DNA from: Euschistus heros
Taxonomy: Eukaryota > Arthropoda > Insecta > Hemiptera > Pentatomidae
Direction of reading: 5' to 3'
Length of the DNA: 64,000 bases
NCBI GenBank assembly: GCA_003667255.2
Contig: RCWM02000103.1
Span: 1,574,501 to 1,638,500 of the forward strand
In this document: piece by piece, positions 50,571 to 62,468 of the stretch
How positions within the stretch are numbered: position 1 is the first letter of the stretch
Layout: each line of letters starts with the position of its first letter
Notes under the pieces: model-generated
Seen by the model: the letters and a program-made list of their open reading frames with translations, nothing else
Database searches by the model: none
Told to the model about the DNA's origin: nothing
Made by a program: the position numbers and the translations under genes

Positions 50571-51980
50571 TGCTTTTCCGCGGAAACACGTTTTTAGGTA
50601 CTCTTTTGACTATAACTCCAAAAGTAATAGTTCGACTCAAAATATATTTTTTTCATCTGAAAGCTAGTTAAATTTACTATAAGTACTTGTATATTATATT
50701 TTGATCAAGTCCCATTAAATATCGATGTCAGCACCCTCAAAAAAACCACGTAATACACCCTAGCCAGCACGCTAAATATGTATGTTTTGGAATCATCTGA
50801 TGATTTTGTCATTTTCAGTGGCCAAAAAATTTCCGTTGTATACTTATTAGGTCAGGCATATTAAGAAAACATTTAGGGCTCAGAAGAAAGTTTTGCTATA
50901 TTTTTGATTTTCTCACCCTTTATGTTTCTTGAGTCGCTGAACACGAATTTGAAGTTTGCCCGAAACTTTGTTTTTGGGCACTTTTTGTCCAAATTTTAGT
51001 TCTTCCGACTATATCTCGAAAAGAAAGCCTTTTTTGCAAAAAATACTTTACAAAATTAAAGTAAAAAAAAATTCCTATAATGTGATTCGTAATGTTTTTT
51101 TTGTAGGACCAACCGTTTTTCCACTAGAGGGCACCACAATAGGGGTAAAATTGCTAAACAGCGGAAATTCCACGATTCCAAAAAAATTCAGGAATGCAAG
51201 AAATACAAAATTAGCTATGTCTATATAGCTCATGGACCAAAACTTTCCCATGAAAATGTCTAGCAGTAAGCCGCACTTCTCCGCGAAACCACGTTTGACG
51301 GTACTCTTTTGGCAGTAACACCGAAACTATTAGTGCGATCAGAAATTTAATTTATTCAAATGAAAGCTGGTTAAATTTGCTTTTAGACTTTATATAATGA
51401 CATTTTGATCAAGTCCCGTTATATACCCATGCCACCACACTTGCGTACAAGGTTTATGTACTGTTGTGAAATCCAAGTTTTTTTGGCATATTTTTCACTA
51501 TAACTTCGCAACTATTTGACCAATCTACATTTTTGATTCGTAAAGTTTTTTTTTTTTTTTTAGAACCAACCGTTTTGCCGCAAGTGGGCGTCAAAATATG
51601 GACAAAATTTCCAGACTACGTATACATGAGCTATATATACATATATACATGAACTATGTATATGTATATGAATATATATATGTGTGTGTGATTATATTTT
51701 AATGAGTTCAACATCATTGATGGCCATGAGTGTCAAAATCGAGGAATTTCCAATTCCCTGCAATTTCGCCCATATTTTAATGCTTTTTAGCGGCAAAACG
51801 GTTAGTCTTACATAAAAAGAAACAAATATTGAAAACTTTTTCTACTTTAATTTGGTTGAGAATACGTTTGTCGATAAAAAAAAAGCTTCCTTTTTTAAAT
51901 ATAGGCCGAAAAAATAAAGTGTCAACATTTTGACAAAAAGTGCCCAAAAAACAAAGTTCAGGCTAAATTTATTGCCCGCA
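50560..51980. repeat. Repeat family A, two direct copies and an inverted piece
   Basis: Copies at 50570-50760 and 51280-51600 share GTACTCTTTTG, a GAAAGCTRGTTAAATTTRCT block and TTTTGATCAAGTCCC; the same blocks occur at 14220-14370. A third segment, 51700-51980, is inverted relative to 50940-51190: GGGCACTTTTTGTCC against GACAAAAAGTGCCC, and ACCAACCGTTTT against AAAACGGTTAGTC. No coding sequence survives. Confidence 0.65.
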
Positions 51981-52898
51981 AATTTCAAATGTATGAGTAT
52001 AAATAAAGTAAATGTATAAAGTTTATGTATAAAGTAAAAATCAGATGTAGTATTTGAGTTTTAAAATGACGTAATCAAACGGACAAATTTTTATTTTTAT
52101 TTATTTTTTTTTTTTTTTTTTTTAGCTGAAAGAACATTCGTAACAGCAAAGAAAATTGAAACGGATAGGAATGGAGATAGTCCAGCATAATGGAGCTTGT
52201 ATGAAAGCCTGAATTCGAATCAAAAAAGTTTTAACTAAAACACTAATAATAAATGAAGCTATTTCACAATAATTAATTAAAAATCCTGACCTTTTAAAAC
52301 GATCTTATTAAAATAAACTACTATTTGAGGAAAATATTTTTAAAGGCAACTGGAAAGGGATAGGAGGGAGGATTTCGTTTGTAAATGAATCATAAACCCT
52401 TTTCAGAAATATTTTCCATGGTGAAATCACAAATAAATGGAGAAGCTCCATTCATTGTGGAAATTGTATTAGGTTGCCTGTAACTGATAAGGTTATCTGA
52501 ACTAGTGATTTACCCTACTTTATTTTATGTATCTGATTACAATATGCATTTAATTGAGTTTAATTGGGCCAAAAACTAAAAAATTCATAGGTTTCAATAA
52601 TTTTTTCTTAGGTATGACACCATAATAAATCCCTTAATTTTATGTTAAGGCAAGAGAGAAGTTTTATCTATTAAACATAAATTGTTAATTTAAAGTAAGG
52701 GGCAATGTCAAGAAGTAGTTCAAAAGCAACGGTCTTTCATCGATAATTTCATACTAATTTTTTATATAAGTGCTATTATTTTTTTTTTTTTCTCGAAAGT
52801 TCACCAATACAATACAAGGCATAAACGGCTTCATTTTTGTTGAAAAGGAACGAGAAATATAGTGCGGCAGCAGATTCCCTCTAACTGGTACATGCCCG

Positions 52899-52932
<34 letters not shown>

Positions 52933-53247
52933 TCACTATACAAATTATTTCGGTGAAAATAAAGTAACAAAAATACATCAGAATACAAAATTTAGTCTTA
53001 CTAAACATATCGCAGAAACACCCGCTTTTCAACCATTTGTGTCATTTCCACATTGAACTATAATTTGTAGTGTATCTGTTTCTAATCATTAGTTATTGAT
53101 ATTATAGTTACTTCCAATGTATTTGTAGTGTAATTTTAACGCCTTGACGTTGTAAAAAGTTTATAGTTGTTTAATTTTATTTTATTTACTCAGTGTTGTT
53201 CATTTTGATTTATCAGTATATATGTATATGAATACTGTAAATATATA
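51981..53247. other. AT-rich intergenic, no gene seen
   Basis: Contains T-run 52108-52124 and A-run 52899-52928. No motif-bearing frame. Confidence 0.4.
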
Positions 53248-53634
53248 CCGTAAACTGGGGCAACTTCGCCAGGTTTAATTTTACCTTACAACTTTCATTT
53301 CAACCAATAGCGTTCAAATCTGTTTCAAACCCATTTTTATTATAAGTCTAGATCTTTTGATTTAAAATATATGCAATAATTAAAATTTAATCATTCAATT
53401 AAGTATTAAAAATACAGAAAAATAGCATTAGCAAAGTTACCCTAAAATGGGGCAACTTTGCCAAGTATGTAAAAAAAACTCTAAATAAATAGAGTAGCGA
53501 CAGAGAAAAGGACTGTTTGAATTAATTTGAAAACATTTTAACTAGAAAATGAGATATATTTAGATTTTACAGTATTTAGAATAAAACATCGCAATAATGA
53601 AATTCATTATAACGAAACTTGAAATTTATTTATT

Positions 53635-53800
53635 TAGCTCAACAACCGGCAATCGAGTCATGGCTTCCTCCAACAGCAATCGCCATGTGGTTTTGTCCTG
53701 GGATGCCACCATCCAATCCCTTACTCCGATGGACCTGCAATCCCCTGCCACACTGTCCGACCTGGGTCCCCCAACTCTTCGCCGGCTTAGGAAATACCTA
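53635..53800 (-). pseudogene. LINE C-terminal fragment inside the pogo-like element
   Basis: A GC-richer block. The minus frame reads 'GDCRSIGVRDWMVASQDKTT' then 'WRLLLEEAM', the common LINE C-terminus with W-x-x-x-A-x-D-R-x-x-W-R-x-x-x-x-E-A (K for R here). Its presence suggests a LINE insertion into the transposon. The ends are not resolved. Confidence 0.5.
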
Positions 53801-53807
53801 ATGAAAT

Positions 53808-54089
53808 TTAAAAACTTCTGACATATTCATCCATAAATGTACATTTGCCTCGGAGTTCAATATAGGGTGGGTCAATTATATAAATGATGTCTCCTACACT
53901 TAAAAAAGCTTCATCAGCCAGGTTTGGGAAGTAAAATGATCTTCCTGTGTTTGTGCAGAGGTAGGATATTTCAAATTCCTCGCCTCCGTAGAATTTGGTG
54001 AGTTTGCCCACTAAATGCTTTACACTTTTGCAATATAGCTTTTTATGTAAAAACAAACACAAAATTATAGGTTGACAAAGTTGCCCCAT
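53808..54089 (-). pseudogene. pogo/Tigger-like transposase C-terminal fragment
   Basis: 93 codons open on the minus strand: 'KHLVGKLTKFYGGEEFEISY', 'RSFYFPNLADEAFLSVGDII' and 'YIIDPPYIELRGKCTF'. This pattern (V-G-K-x..., E-F-E-x-x-Y/F-L, F-x-F-P-x-x-x-D, D-I-I-x-x-x-x-P-P) is the C-terminal tail seen in many insect pogo/Tigger transposases. The DDE core and DNA-binding domain are missing. Confidence 0.55.
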
Positions 54090-54479
54090 CTTGACTTTAC
54101 TTCCTAGTGCAACTTTGCCAAGTTATAATATAAACCTAAAGAAGAAGTAAAATTTATATTGTCAAGTTGTTCTAAATAAATATTAAATTATGTATTAGAC
54201 AAAATAAATAGTTATTATTTACTTTTGAATGTATGAGCAGGACGAGACATTTTGCAAGGGTATCAAAACCAACTGTTGCAAAACAAGCAAAGAAAAACAC
54301 TGATAAAACCTGTAAACATTGGGTAAATCTGATTAAACATAAGAGTTTCTTTTAAAAAATAACCCCTCTATGTGACGAAAATACTAGCGCTTCTGTATAA
54401 TGGGTCAGAAACTGCACGAAGCACCAAACAACATTTTTTTCAAAAACTGGCAAAGTTGTCCCTGTCTACAGTATACATA

Positions 54480-55631
54480 CATTTAGTAAAAAAAGTCTGT
54501 GTACACCCATTATTGAAATACTTATTCATGTTTTTATTTTTTTAAAGTAAGTAGCTTTATTTGTTATTGTTTAGCTGTTATGGACGTAATTCAAATGAAT
54601 TTGGCAACTCATACACATCAATCAATTTTTTTTTGTGGATTTGATGCTAGAAAATGATTATGACATTAAAGCTACACCACATACATTATGGGATATAAAA
54701 AAAAATACAGGATATAACTCATTGTCAGCTAGGAAATAACCCTTCATAAGTATAGTGGATAGGGTAAAATGTCAAAATTTTGCTAAAAAAATATGGTAAC
54801 AAGCCAAATAGTTTCTGGGAGTAAGTTTTATTTAGTGAAAAATGTAAATTTAATGTATTTTTATCTGATGCAACAGTTGGGGCTTGGCGAAAACCAAAAA
54901 CAGGCCTTGAGACTAAATATGTATACCCCATTGTTAAACAATGATGGGGTGTAATCATGGCCCGGAGGTGTATTAGTGCATATGACATGGGAAAACTTAA
55001 AGTATTCAACTGAATTATGGGACAATATATTTATGTGGACATATTCAGGCACAACCTAAAATCAAGGGCAGCGATTCTTGGTATTAAATCATCTCTTTCT
55101 CGCAGATGTATCTTATGAAGTATTTTTTTTTGGCGTGCAGACTTTAGCGAACAATGAAAGGTCCTAGTTTCTTCAAACCTGTTGATTGTTTCGCCTTTTC
55201 TCCCAAAAACTTTTCTTCCTTTCTTAAATTATGACTAGTTTTCTTAATTCTACGAAAATCTCCATAATTAGAACAAATATAATTCTTAATTTATTTTCTT
55301 GCATGGTAATAGACGGAAGACAAAAAATAGCTTAAAAGAGTAATATTCCAAAGGATATTCCAATGCCAGCAGTATTCCAAAGGATTAACAACTTTTGGCT
55401 GAATATTTTCAGTCTATGAACAGTGTACAGAGACTTTTTCGGCATAAATTTTCTTGTTAGATTACTATAATTCCGAAATCAAACCATAAAAAAAAAAAAA
55501 AAAAAATTGATTGATCTGTATGAGTTGGCACATTCATTTTAATTACATCCATTAAACTTCAAAATAAAGCTACTTTAAAAAAAAAAAAAGTATTTCAATA
55601 ATCGGTGTATACAACATTTTTTTACTAACTG
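54480..55631. mobile_element. Tc1-like element remnant, TA target duplication
   Basis: The left end CATTTAGTAAAAAAAGTCTG and the inverted right end (CAGTTAGTAAAAAAATGTTG) match. The similarity continues over some 150 bp, including TTATTGAAATACTT, AAAGTAGCTTTATTT and GCCAACTCATAC on the mirrored strands. TA flanks both ends (54478-54479, 55632-55633). Two minus-strand frames in the middle (54725-55052) are open but I cannot match them to a transposase, so the interior is decayed. Confidence 0.75.
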
Positions 55632-56617
55632 TATATACATATATATAAAATTAGGTGTACATATTTATCAAACATTTTTTGTTGTTTTTTAAAAATAAAA
55701 GCAAGTATTTAAAATTACATATTTTCATTTTAAAGCCTCAATCAAAAGATTCCATTCCCAATTCGAGTGAAATTAAAAAAAAATTCAATTCCACAAATTC
55801 GCTTTAAAAGGTTTTAAGCATTTTAATAAATTACAGCAATTTCAACGACTTCTGGTAGCTATCAACAGTACAAAAATATTTCTAAAACAGAATCCATGTC
55901 AAAAATTATCAAGCTAAAATTTTCAATTTTAAACCTTTAACTAAGTTTTGTTCATTATAACATTTTGTCAGGGTCTTATTGGCTGTGCAGTCGATGTTTA
56001 TGTATTAAATTAGAATAACATGTGTTGTGATTTAGGACGTCTGATTTTTTTGTTTATTGCGCATTTTTAAATTTTTCTGTGGTAATCATTTCTTTAATAT
56101 TTCGATTAAAATTATTTTGATTGTGGTGAATAATTTTGGGAGAATGATATTTGAAAGAACTTTTTGTTTGCCTGTAATACGTGGTGAAAGCTGTTTGGTG
56201 ATTTTAGTTATTGACGTGCAGCTATACTTGTGTTGATGAACTCGTCGTTTGAGGTATTGGTCAAATGTACTGAAATAAGATTTACTAAGCAATTATTTCT
56301 CTTATTGTTTGTATGTAATGCATAGTGTAGTATATTTATATTTATTGTTAATTTCATGATGTTTTTGTTGAGGATTTATTTATTTTAGTAAATTGCAAAT
56401 GAGTCTGTGTGGGTAACCATTTATTAAAAGGAGGTCTCCTACTTTATTTTCCGCGGGTTGTATATGTCCAGTGGATAATATTCTTGCATGGTTTATTAAA
56501 TTTTTAGTGGTGTTGATTTTATAACGTTTAGTACATTGGCTAATATAATGTAAATATCTTCCGAAATGGATCGGTTTTTTAGGAGTTCAATCCCTTGCTG
56601 TGACTTGGGGCTATTAA
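55632..56617. other. AT-rich intergenic, no gene seen
   Basis: No repeat partner or motif recognised between the Tc1-like and piggyBac-like elements. Confidence 0.4.
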
Positions 56618-57266
56618 CCTTTTACCGGTCGCACTGTATTCTACTCTCTCGCTTCCGGTAAGATATTCCTCGAGATACTCCTCTTTTAGTCACCAGTAAT
56701 TTTCCACTGTCGTAGGAGGGATAGTTTCCTGCTTAGAAAATATTTAGTCGAGAACAACAAGCCTCTTTCGTTTTATGTAAGTAGGATTCTTTTTTATTTT
56801 CACTTTTGTTCATTTTGGTGACCAAAGTATTGATTATTCGGAATTAATAAATAAACATATAAAATTGGATAGTTAAAGATGTTCCTCGAATTTGTCAGGA
56901 GCTCAACAAATAATTGTTCATAAAAACAACCATTTTAGACATGCAAATATATTGGTATTACTATATTACTATATTACAGTCAAACTATATTTGACTGTAA
57001 TATAAAAAAATAAAAATTTATCTAGCTATAAATTTCTTTTTAATTATTTTCGATTGTAAAAAGATTTTAATCTACGTTCGAAATATTATTTTCTCAGGTA
57101 ATATACTCTACATACATTCTATTTTAAATTTAGAATGGTCAAAATATTTCATTTAAATATTTAATATAAATTATTTGACAAAAACCGATTAAAAAAAAAA
57201 CAGAGTGTTGTACTCTGTACAATGCGTGGCCGCTCATTTTACGAAATTGGAGCGACCGGTGGAAGG
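56618..57266. mobile_element. piggyBac-like MITE with TTAA target duplication
   Basis: TTAA lies at 56614-56617 and 57267-57270. The element starts CCTTTTACCGGTCGC and ends GCGACCGGTGGAAGG, mirrored with two mismatches. The TTAA site and a CCYTTT-type end are the mark of piggyBac-like elements. The 649-bp interior has no transposase frame. Confidence 0.78.
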
Positions 57267-57479
57267 TTAATCTCCTACTTCTATTTTCTAATTATAGGCG
57301 CTATAATATTAAGATGTTTAAATAGCTAAGTATAAATATTAAATAAATATATAATTTTGAAACTTCTTATTCTATCAAGAAATTTTTTTGTGGGCAAAAT
57401 AAAATATGAAAATAAAACGAAATTTGGTAGACTTATTTTAGAAAATTAACGTTTAAAAATAAAAGTTTTTTATTGTTTA

Positions 57480-57610
57480 TTAGCTGAAAGACGAGTGGAA
57501 CAATTGCTTAAAACAAGGCGTTTTACTAAGAGATCCTTTTCCAGTGTTCTTGGACAATTTCAATTCCAACAGCTGCAGATCAATACAGGATTGCTGCGCA
57601 TCAGATAACA
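57480..57610 (+). other. Possible decayed exon
   Basis: A TTTATTGTTTATTAG acceptor-like stretch precedes about 120 bp that are open in two plus frames ('LKDEWNNCLKQGVLLRDPF' in one). No donor or family was recognised. Confidence 0.2.
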
Positions 57611-57904
57611 GTTTATTTTTTTTTTCATACAGGGAATCATTGAAATATCATACTATTAATTGACATTAAATTTGTAATAAATTTTAATATACAGTAAATA
57701 TTTTTCTTTGCATTGGTTCCGAGATAAAAGAAGGAATCAACGCTTGTGATACCTCCATTAGCATTTGAGCAAGTAGGGATAAAAGTTATTTAGCTCAATT
57801 AACAGAAAAACCTAGTGTTGTTCATTTCTCTGAATCTAAAAGAAGATGCCGAGCGCTGTCGGTAGAACAGAAAATTTATAAAAAAGCGTTGTTTTTTTTT
57901 TAAA

Positions 57905-58240
57905 GATGTACATGCACGATGGAGGCGAAGGAAACCCAGGGTGGCAGGATCAACTACGGAAGGGATCATGTGAGAGAGAGTGCGGAAGGGAAGGGACACA
58001 TATTGCGCTTGATAGAGTGGAGCCTACCCCAACATCCCAAAACAGCCGGAACGACCTTGGGTAGAACGAAATGGAACGAAACAAGACGATTCTACGCATC
58101 TACACTCTACTTCACGGAGGGGAAGGGATCTCTTGGCGTACGTTTTCGTTCCAGGCAGAACGAAAAACTTGGGTGATTCGTTCCGTTCCAAGCTGTTTGA
58201 AAGGTGGAAATGTACCACCCAGAACGACCCATTACTGCTT
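57905..58240. other. GC-rich island with GGAACG/CGTTCC motifs
   Basis: It is richer in GC and CpG than the flanks. It holds repeated GGAACGA / TCGTTCC words on both strands (for example GGAACGACC, ATGGAACGAAAC, TTCGTTCCAGG, CGTTCCGTTCCA). Frames on both strands are open, as expected from palindromic words. It could be a promoter or 5' exon or a repeat; neither can be decided here. Confidence 0.35.
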
Positions 58241-61200
58241 CTGATAGACAAGAATATACTTTTAAATGCATAATTTACGACTGCTAATTGTATGACACAC
58301 AACGGTCCAATCTTATTATGACTATTTTTCAATGGAGAAAATTGGCTAATAACAGAGAATATAACTTGTACAATAAATACAGCCATGACTTTTCCTTGCG
58401 TTCAGCATTTTTTTTTTTTTGTTTTGTTTTTTAGCCTAGATTCAAATTTCTCATTAATTACCTTGTGCGTTCTATCCTGGAATTCTTAGGGTAACTCGCA
58501 TTTCCCGGGTGCGGAGTTAAAGGGGATCTCTTTTTCCTATCTTTGCAAGGTGAGATGGGAAATACACAACAATTTAGCAGATCAAAAGTAAAAAATCAGT
58601 ACAAAATATTTGTTATAAAATTCAATTCTAATGTAACCCTAAGACTCAGGGAGGGATCTTCGTCAAATATATTTCATATAATCGCACAGATTTGAAAGAA
58701 GAAAACATCGATGCTTAACTGATGTATATGAATCTTAATCTAAGGTCATATAGATTGCAGATTATAACATAACAACTAAAGATTATAACAACAATAAACT
58801 ATTTGTCAATGTGTGATCTCTTTGCTTCGTCCTCTATGTAATTGTTATGTTTCGATTGTTGGTTGATATACATACCTGCTTGACAGATTAATTCAAATAT
58901 TTGGTGGCATTAGGTTTGAGATGAAAGCCCTGGAGACAATTGATAAATTAGTGGTAATTGTATTATTACTTGTCCGATACATTGATTTTTTGTGTTAGTT
59001 ATTATCATTTTAATTGTATTTTAGTAAGTTTATATTTGTATTCATCATTCCCTTAAGTTATGCTTGTTAGTGAAGTTTATTACTGGGAATTATTAGTTTA
59101 TGTTCTGTAATGATTACTTTTAAATGTTATTGTTGTAGTAACTTTGATTTGCTGGCTTTTTAGTCTTACATCATGTGATACTTTTATATGTACTTTATTA
59201 ATTTGTGTTATTCATTTAATTATCCATGAATTTTCTTAGTAAAACTTTTTTTTACATTTTAAAACCTAAAGCTATTGGCAATATAGTACTTGTGTTAGCA
59301 AGTCTTGAAGCCAAAAAAAACTTAAAGCTAATAACATGAACAGTGCTCGAATTTTTATTCATTGCTGACTTCTTAAGAATCCTCTATTTGTCAATGGAAT
59401 AGGGTTTGTCACTGAGTTTGTGATCCTGGAGTTTTAATTGATGTTTTGTCATCTTCATCAATGTTATGTTATTTGAAGCGTTTATTAGTGTTTTTTAAAA
59501 ATGATTTATTGAATATTGAAGCTATTGTTCAGTAATTTGTCTGAGAAGTAATGATCTTCAGGCTCAGGTGATGCATTTATTTAATCTTCTTGTGTATGTG
59601 AGTTATAGTTGCACTTGCAATCAAGTAGATACCATGTTAAGTTAATTCAAGTTGTAAATATATGGATACAACTATGTCCATTACGTTTTAGTTTTGTTCA
59701 ATATTATGCTTTTCTTTAAATAAGTGATTTGCTATAGTGTTAAAATGTAGAAATACTGTAGATGAAAGATACTATTTCTACATTATTTAGATTAACTCTT
59801 GCTGTCATGAGATGAGTCAGTATTTTATCCAAATCTTAAACTGGGTTTTTCGGTTTTTCTACATTTATGTTGCCGGATTATGAGTTGTAATCTATGAGAT
59901 GGTTAAATATGTAGATATACAGGTACTTTCTTTTTTCCAACACCCACAAATCTGCTCGTAGTTTTGATTTTGTTGTCCAACTCATCCATTAAAAAGCAGA
60001 TGCTTTATGGCTTACATCCTCTACATGATTAATATAATTGTATTTAATAGTTAATAGGCTTTACAACTCAAAGTTTATCTCTAAACAGTATTTCTCAGAT
60101 AATCTGAAATGCTGTTAAGTACAAAAAGTTGTTGGGAATTAGGCCTGATTTTATACTTGAATTCTTTTTGTTATTATTCTTTCAACAAGACTCAATTCTT
60201 AGTGTAGTTACAGAAAAAAAAAAAAATATAATCCAATATTTGGCAGGAAAACAATTTTTTTATTTCAGTTCTTCTGTCATTTACTTCAGTTATTATTGCT
60301 AATAAGTTTACTGTAGAAATATTTAAAAATAACTTACATCTGCAAAATTTATGCTTCATTACGACACAGTATTCTTTTCCGATTCATAACTGTTTAGTTA
60401 CTATTTTTTTTAGGTATTTGAATTCACACGTACAACAAACATAATTTGATAATGTTGGACATTTGCATTGTACAATGTTTTCTGTTTAGGTCAACTAGTA
60501 GTCCATTATTCTCCATAAAATCTGCTCTGACTATGTCATTTCGCACATCCACAATATTAAAAGACCAGCACAGTGTTTGTCTCAGACCAAAATATTAATT
60601 TTGGAGTATATTGCCAAATTTAAGAATACTTGATCCATTAGTTCTGGTTATGATTTACTTGGTTGACTGATTTGTTTGTAGGAATTACTGACTTGTCCGC
60701 ACCTAAGTCTAATAATGATTTGATATTACTCTGACAATCATTTATAAGTGTAAAGCTGGTCTCTGCTGTTGCACTATCTCATGCTGCATCTAAATAACGA
60801 CCATTTAGTTTTCCAGGCCTTCAATATCACTTTGAGATGATTTGAAAGTTCATGGCTGGATGCACATTGTGCCTTTTCTAAATTAAAGAGGTTCCAGGAA
60901 AATTTCAGTAATTCTTGTGGAATTCTTGGGTTGTGTGAACGCCCTCTTGTTAGTGAATGCAAGGATGTTTTAAGTTCATTAAAACTACAAATAAGTTTTG
61001 TTGTCTGACCTTAGATGTTTTCTAATCTGTTAAGAAAGCTTGCTTGAAGAATTGATAATTTGGGTACATTAAGGTTGAATTGATGGAGCTTCTAAAGTTA
61101 GTTAGACTATATTTACCATTTTGTCAAGGTTATCATTACTTGAGGCTGAAACAGGTCTTATAATGATTACAGCCACTGTAAAAATAGTGCTTTGAGAAAA

Positions 61201-61289
61201 TCATCCTTCAGTCATGTACCTGCTAGTGACTGTATTTTTCCTAAAAGTTGGAAAGGTTTTAAGGCTCCAATTTTGCCGTTAGCTTCTGA
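58241..61289. other. AT-rich region, no gene seen
   Basis: About 3 kb of T-rich sequence without long frames, repeats or recognisable motifs. Confidence 0.4.
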
Positions 61290-61735
61290 ATGCTGATGAT
61301 ATTGAAGAATACCACTGTTTGAGGTGAATTTAATGGACATATGAGTCTGTTTTTACAGGGGAAAGCATTTCTACCTTTCCATGAGGGGTATCGTTGGTTT
61401 ATTCATCTTTGTATTGCTGTCGAATAGTGTTGAAAAATCATAGTTCACCCAACAGATTGAATGATCAGAATTAATAAGATTCTCATCATAAAATATCCTC
61501 TAAATTCTCATCTCACAAAATATCCTACCACAACTTCATCATGATATTCCACCTGAATTTTGGGAAAATATGATTTTCCAATACCATGGCGCTCCTCCAC
61601 ATTATTCTAAAGCAATAAAAATATAAACCAGCGATATACATGGATATGTAGAAATGCCTTCCCCTGTAAAAACAGACTCATCTGCCCATAAAATTCACCT
61701 CAAAAAGTGGTATTCTTCAACACTATTTGCATTCC
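61290..61735. mobile_element. Fold-back remnant of a transposase gene
   Basis: 61295-61385 (with GAGTCTGTTTTTACAGGGGA) is the reverse complement of 61640-61735 with modest mismatch. Between and into the right arm, the plus strand reads 'FWENMIFQYHGAPPHYSKAI' (61557-61616). This resembles the F-Q-Q-D-G-A-P-P-H-Y block of Tc1/mariner-superfamily transposases, in which D is the second catalytic residue; here it is His. The unit is therefore a broken, partly inverted duplicate. Confidence 0.6.
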
Positions 61736-62468
61736 AGAAACTATCGGCAAATTTGAGGTCTATGTTCATAAACCTTACTTTGAAAATCTATTAAAATAAA
61801 TCCTAAATAATAATAATAAATTTAATAACATAAGATCCTTTGATCTGGTGTCGCTTTATTGACAGTTTTCCTTTATTTTCCAACAAACAATAATTGTTTT
61901 CTTGCTTTTTGTTACAATGAAGAGTTTATTATGTTTAAAATGCACATTTCCATTAAGGGATTATCATAATGTTTTATTTACACAAGTGACTGATTTGTAT
62001 GCCAAATGAGAACACCATGTTTTTTCGGTTTCAAAACTAAATTTCTCTATGAAATCAAAACAGAATCATTACATTTAACATATCATTCTAAAGATAATTA
62101 AATTTGCATCTTTTTGTGAGATTTCCAGTTTTGTGGATAGTTTTTTTTTTCGAAAAATGGTGAGCGTTGAAGTAATATGAGACATTGTAACTTCCCTAAA
62201 TAAGGTGAAGATCAAGCTGTTCCACAGTGGGGAAACTAGCCAGTCTAGGAGTGCAAAAGTCATATTCTCCACTAAACCGTAAGTTTTGAAATAGTGCCTT
62301 CTAAACATGTTAAATTAAGTAAAAGCTCCATGGGTTATCAGATTATTTAATTTTTTTAAGGGAAATAAATAAAAAATCTATTTTTCACTTTTAAATATGA
62401 GCGTAAAATTTTGAAAATATTGATGCCACTAGAATTGATCAAATTTCGCAGTTTTATTTAAAATAATA

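Larger units (their letters stand above)
53248..54471. mobile_element. pogo-like DNA transposon remnant, TA target duplication
   Basis: The left end CCGTAAACTGGGGCAACTTC is matched by the inverted right end (CTGTAGACAGGGACAACTTT), with TA on both sides (53246-53247 and 54472-54473). Internal copies of the GGGGCAACTTTGCC motif lie near 53450 and 54080. It keeps one coding fragment on the minus strand (53811-54089) that looks like the end of a pogo/Tigger transposase. Most of the transposase gene is missing. Confidence 0.75.

Noticed and set aside
54725..55052. Minus-strand frames inside the Tc1-like element as transposase
   Set aside because: They lack any recognisable DDE or helix-turn-helix motif; kept only as decayed interior.
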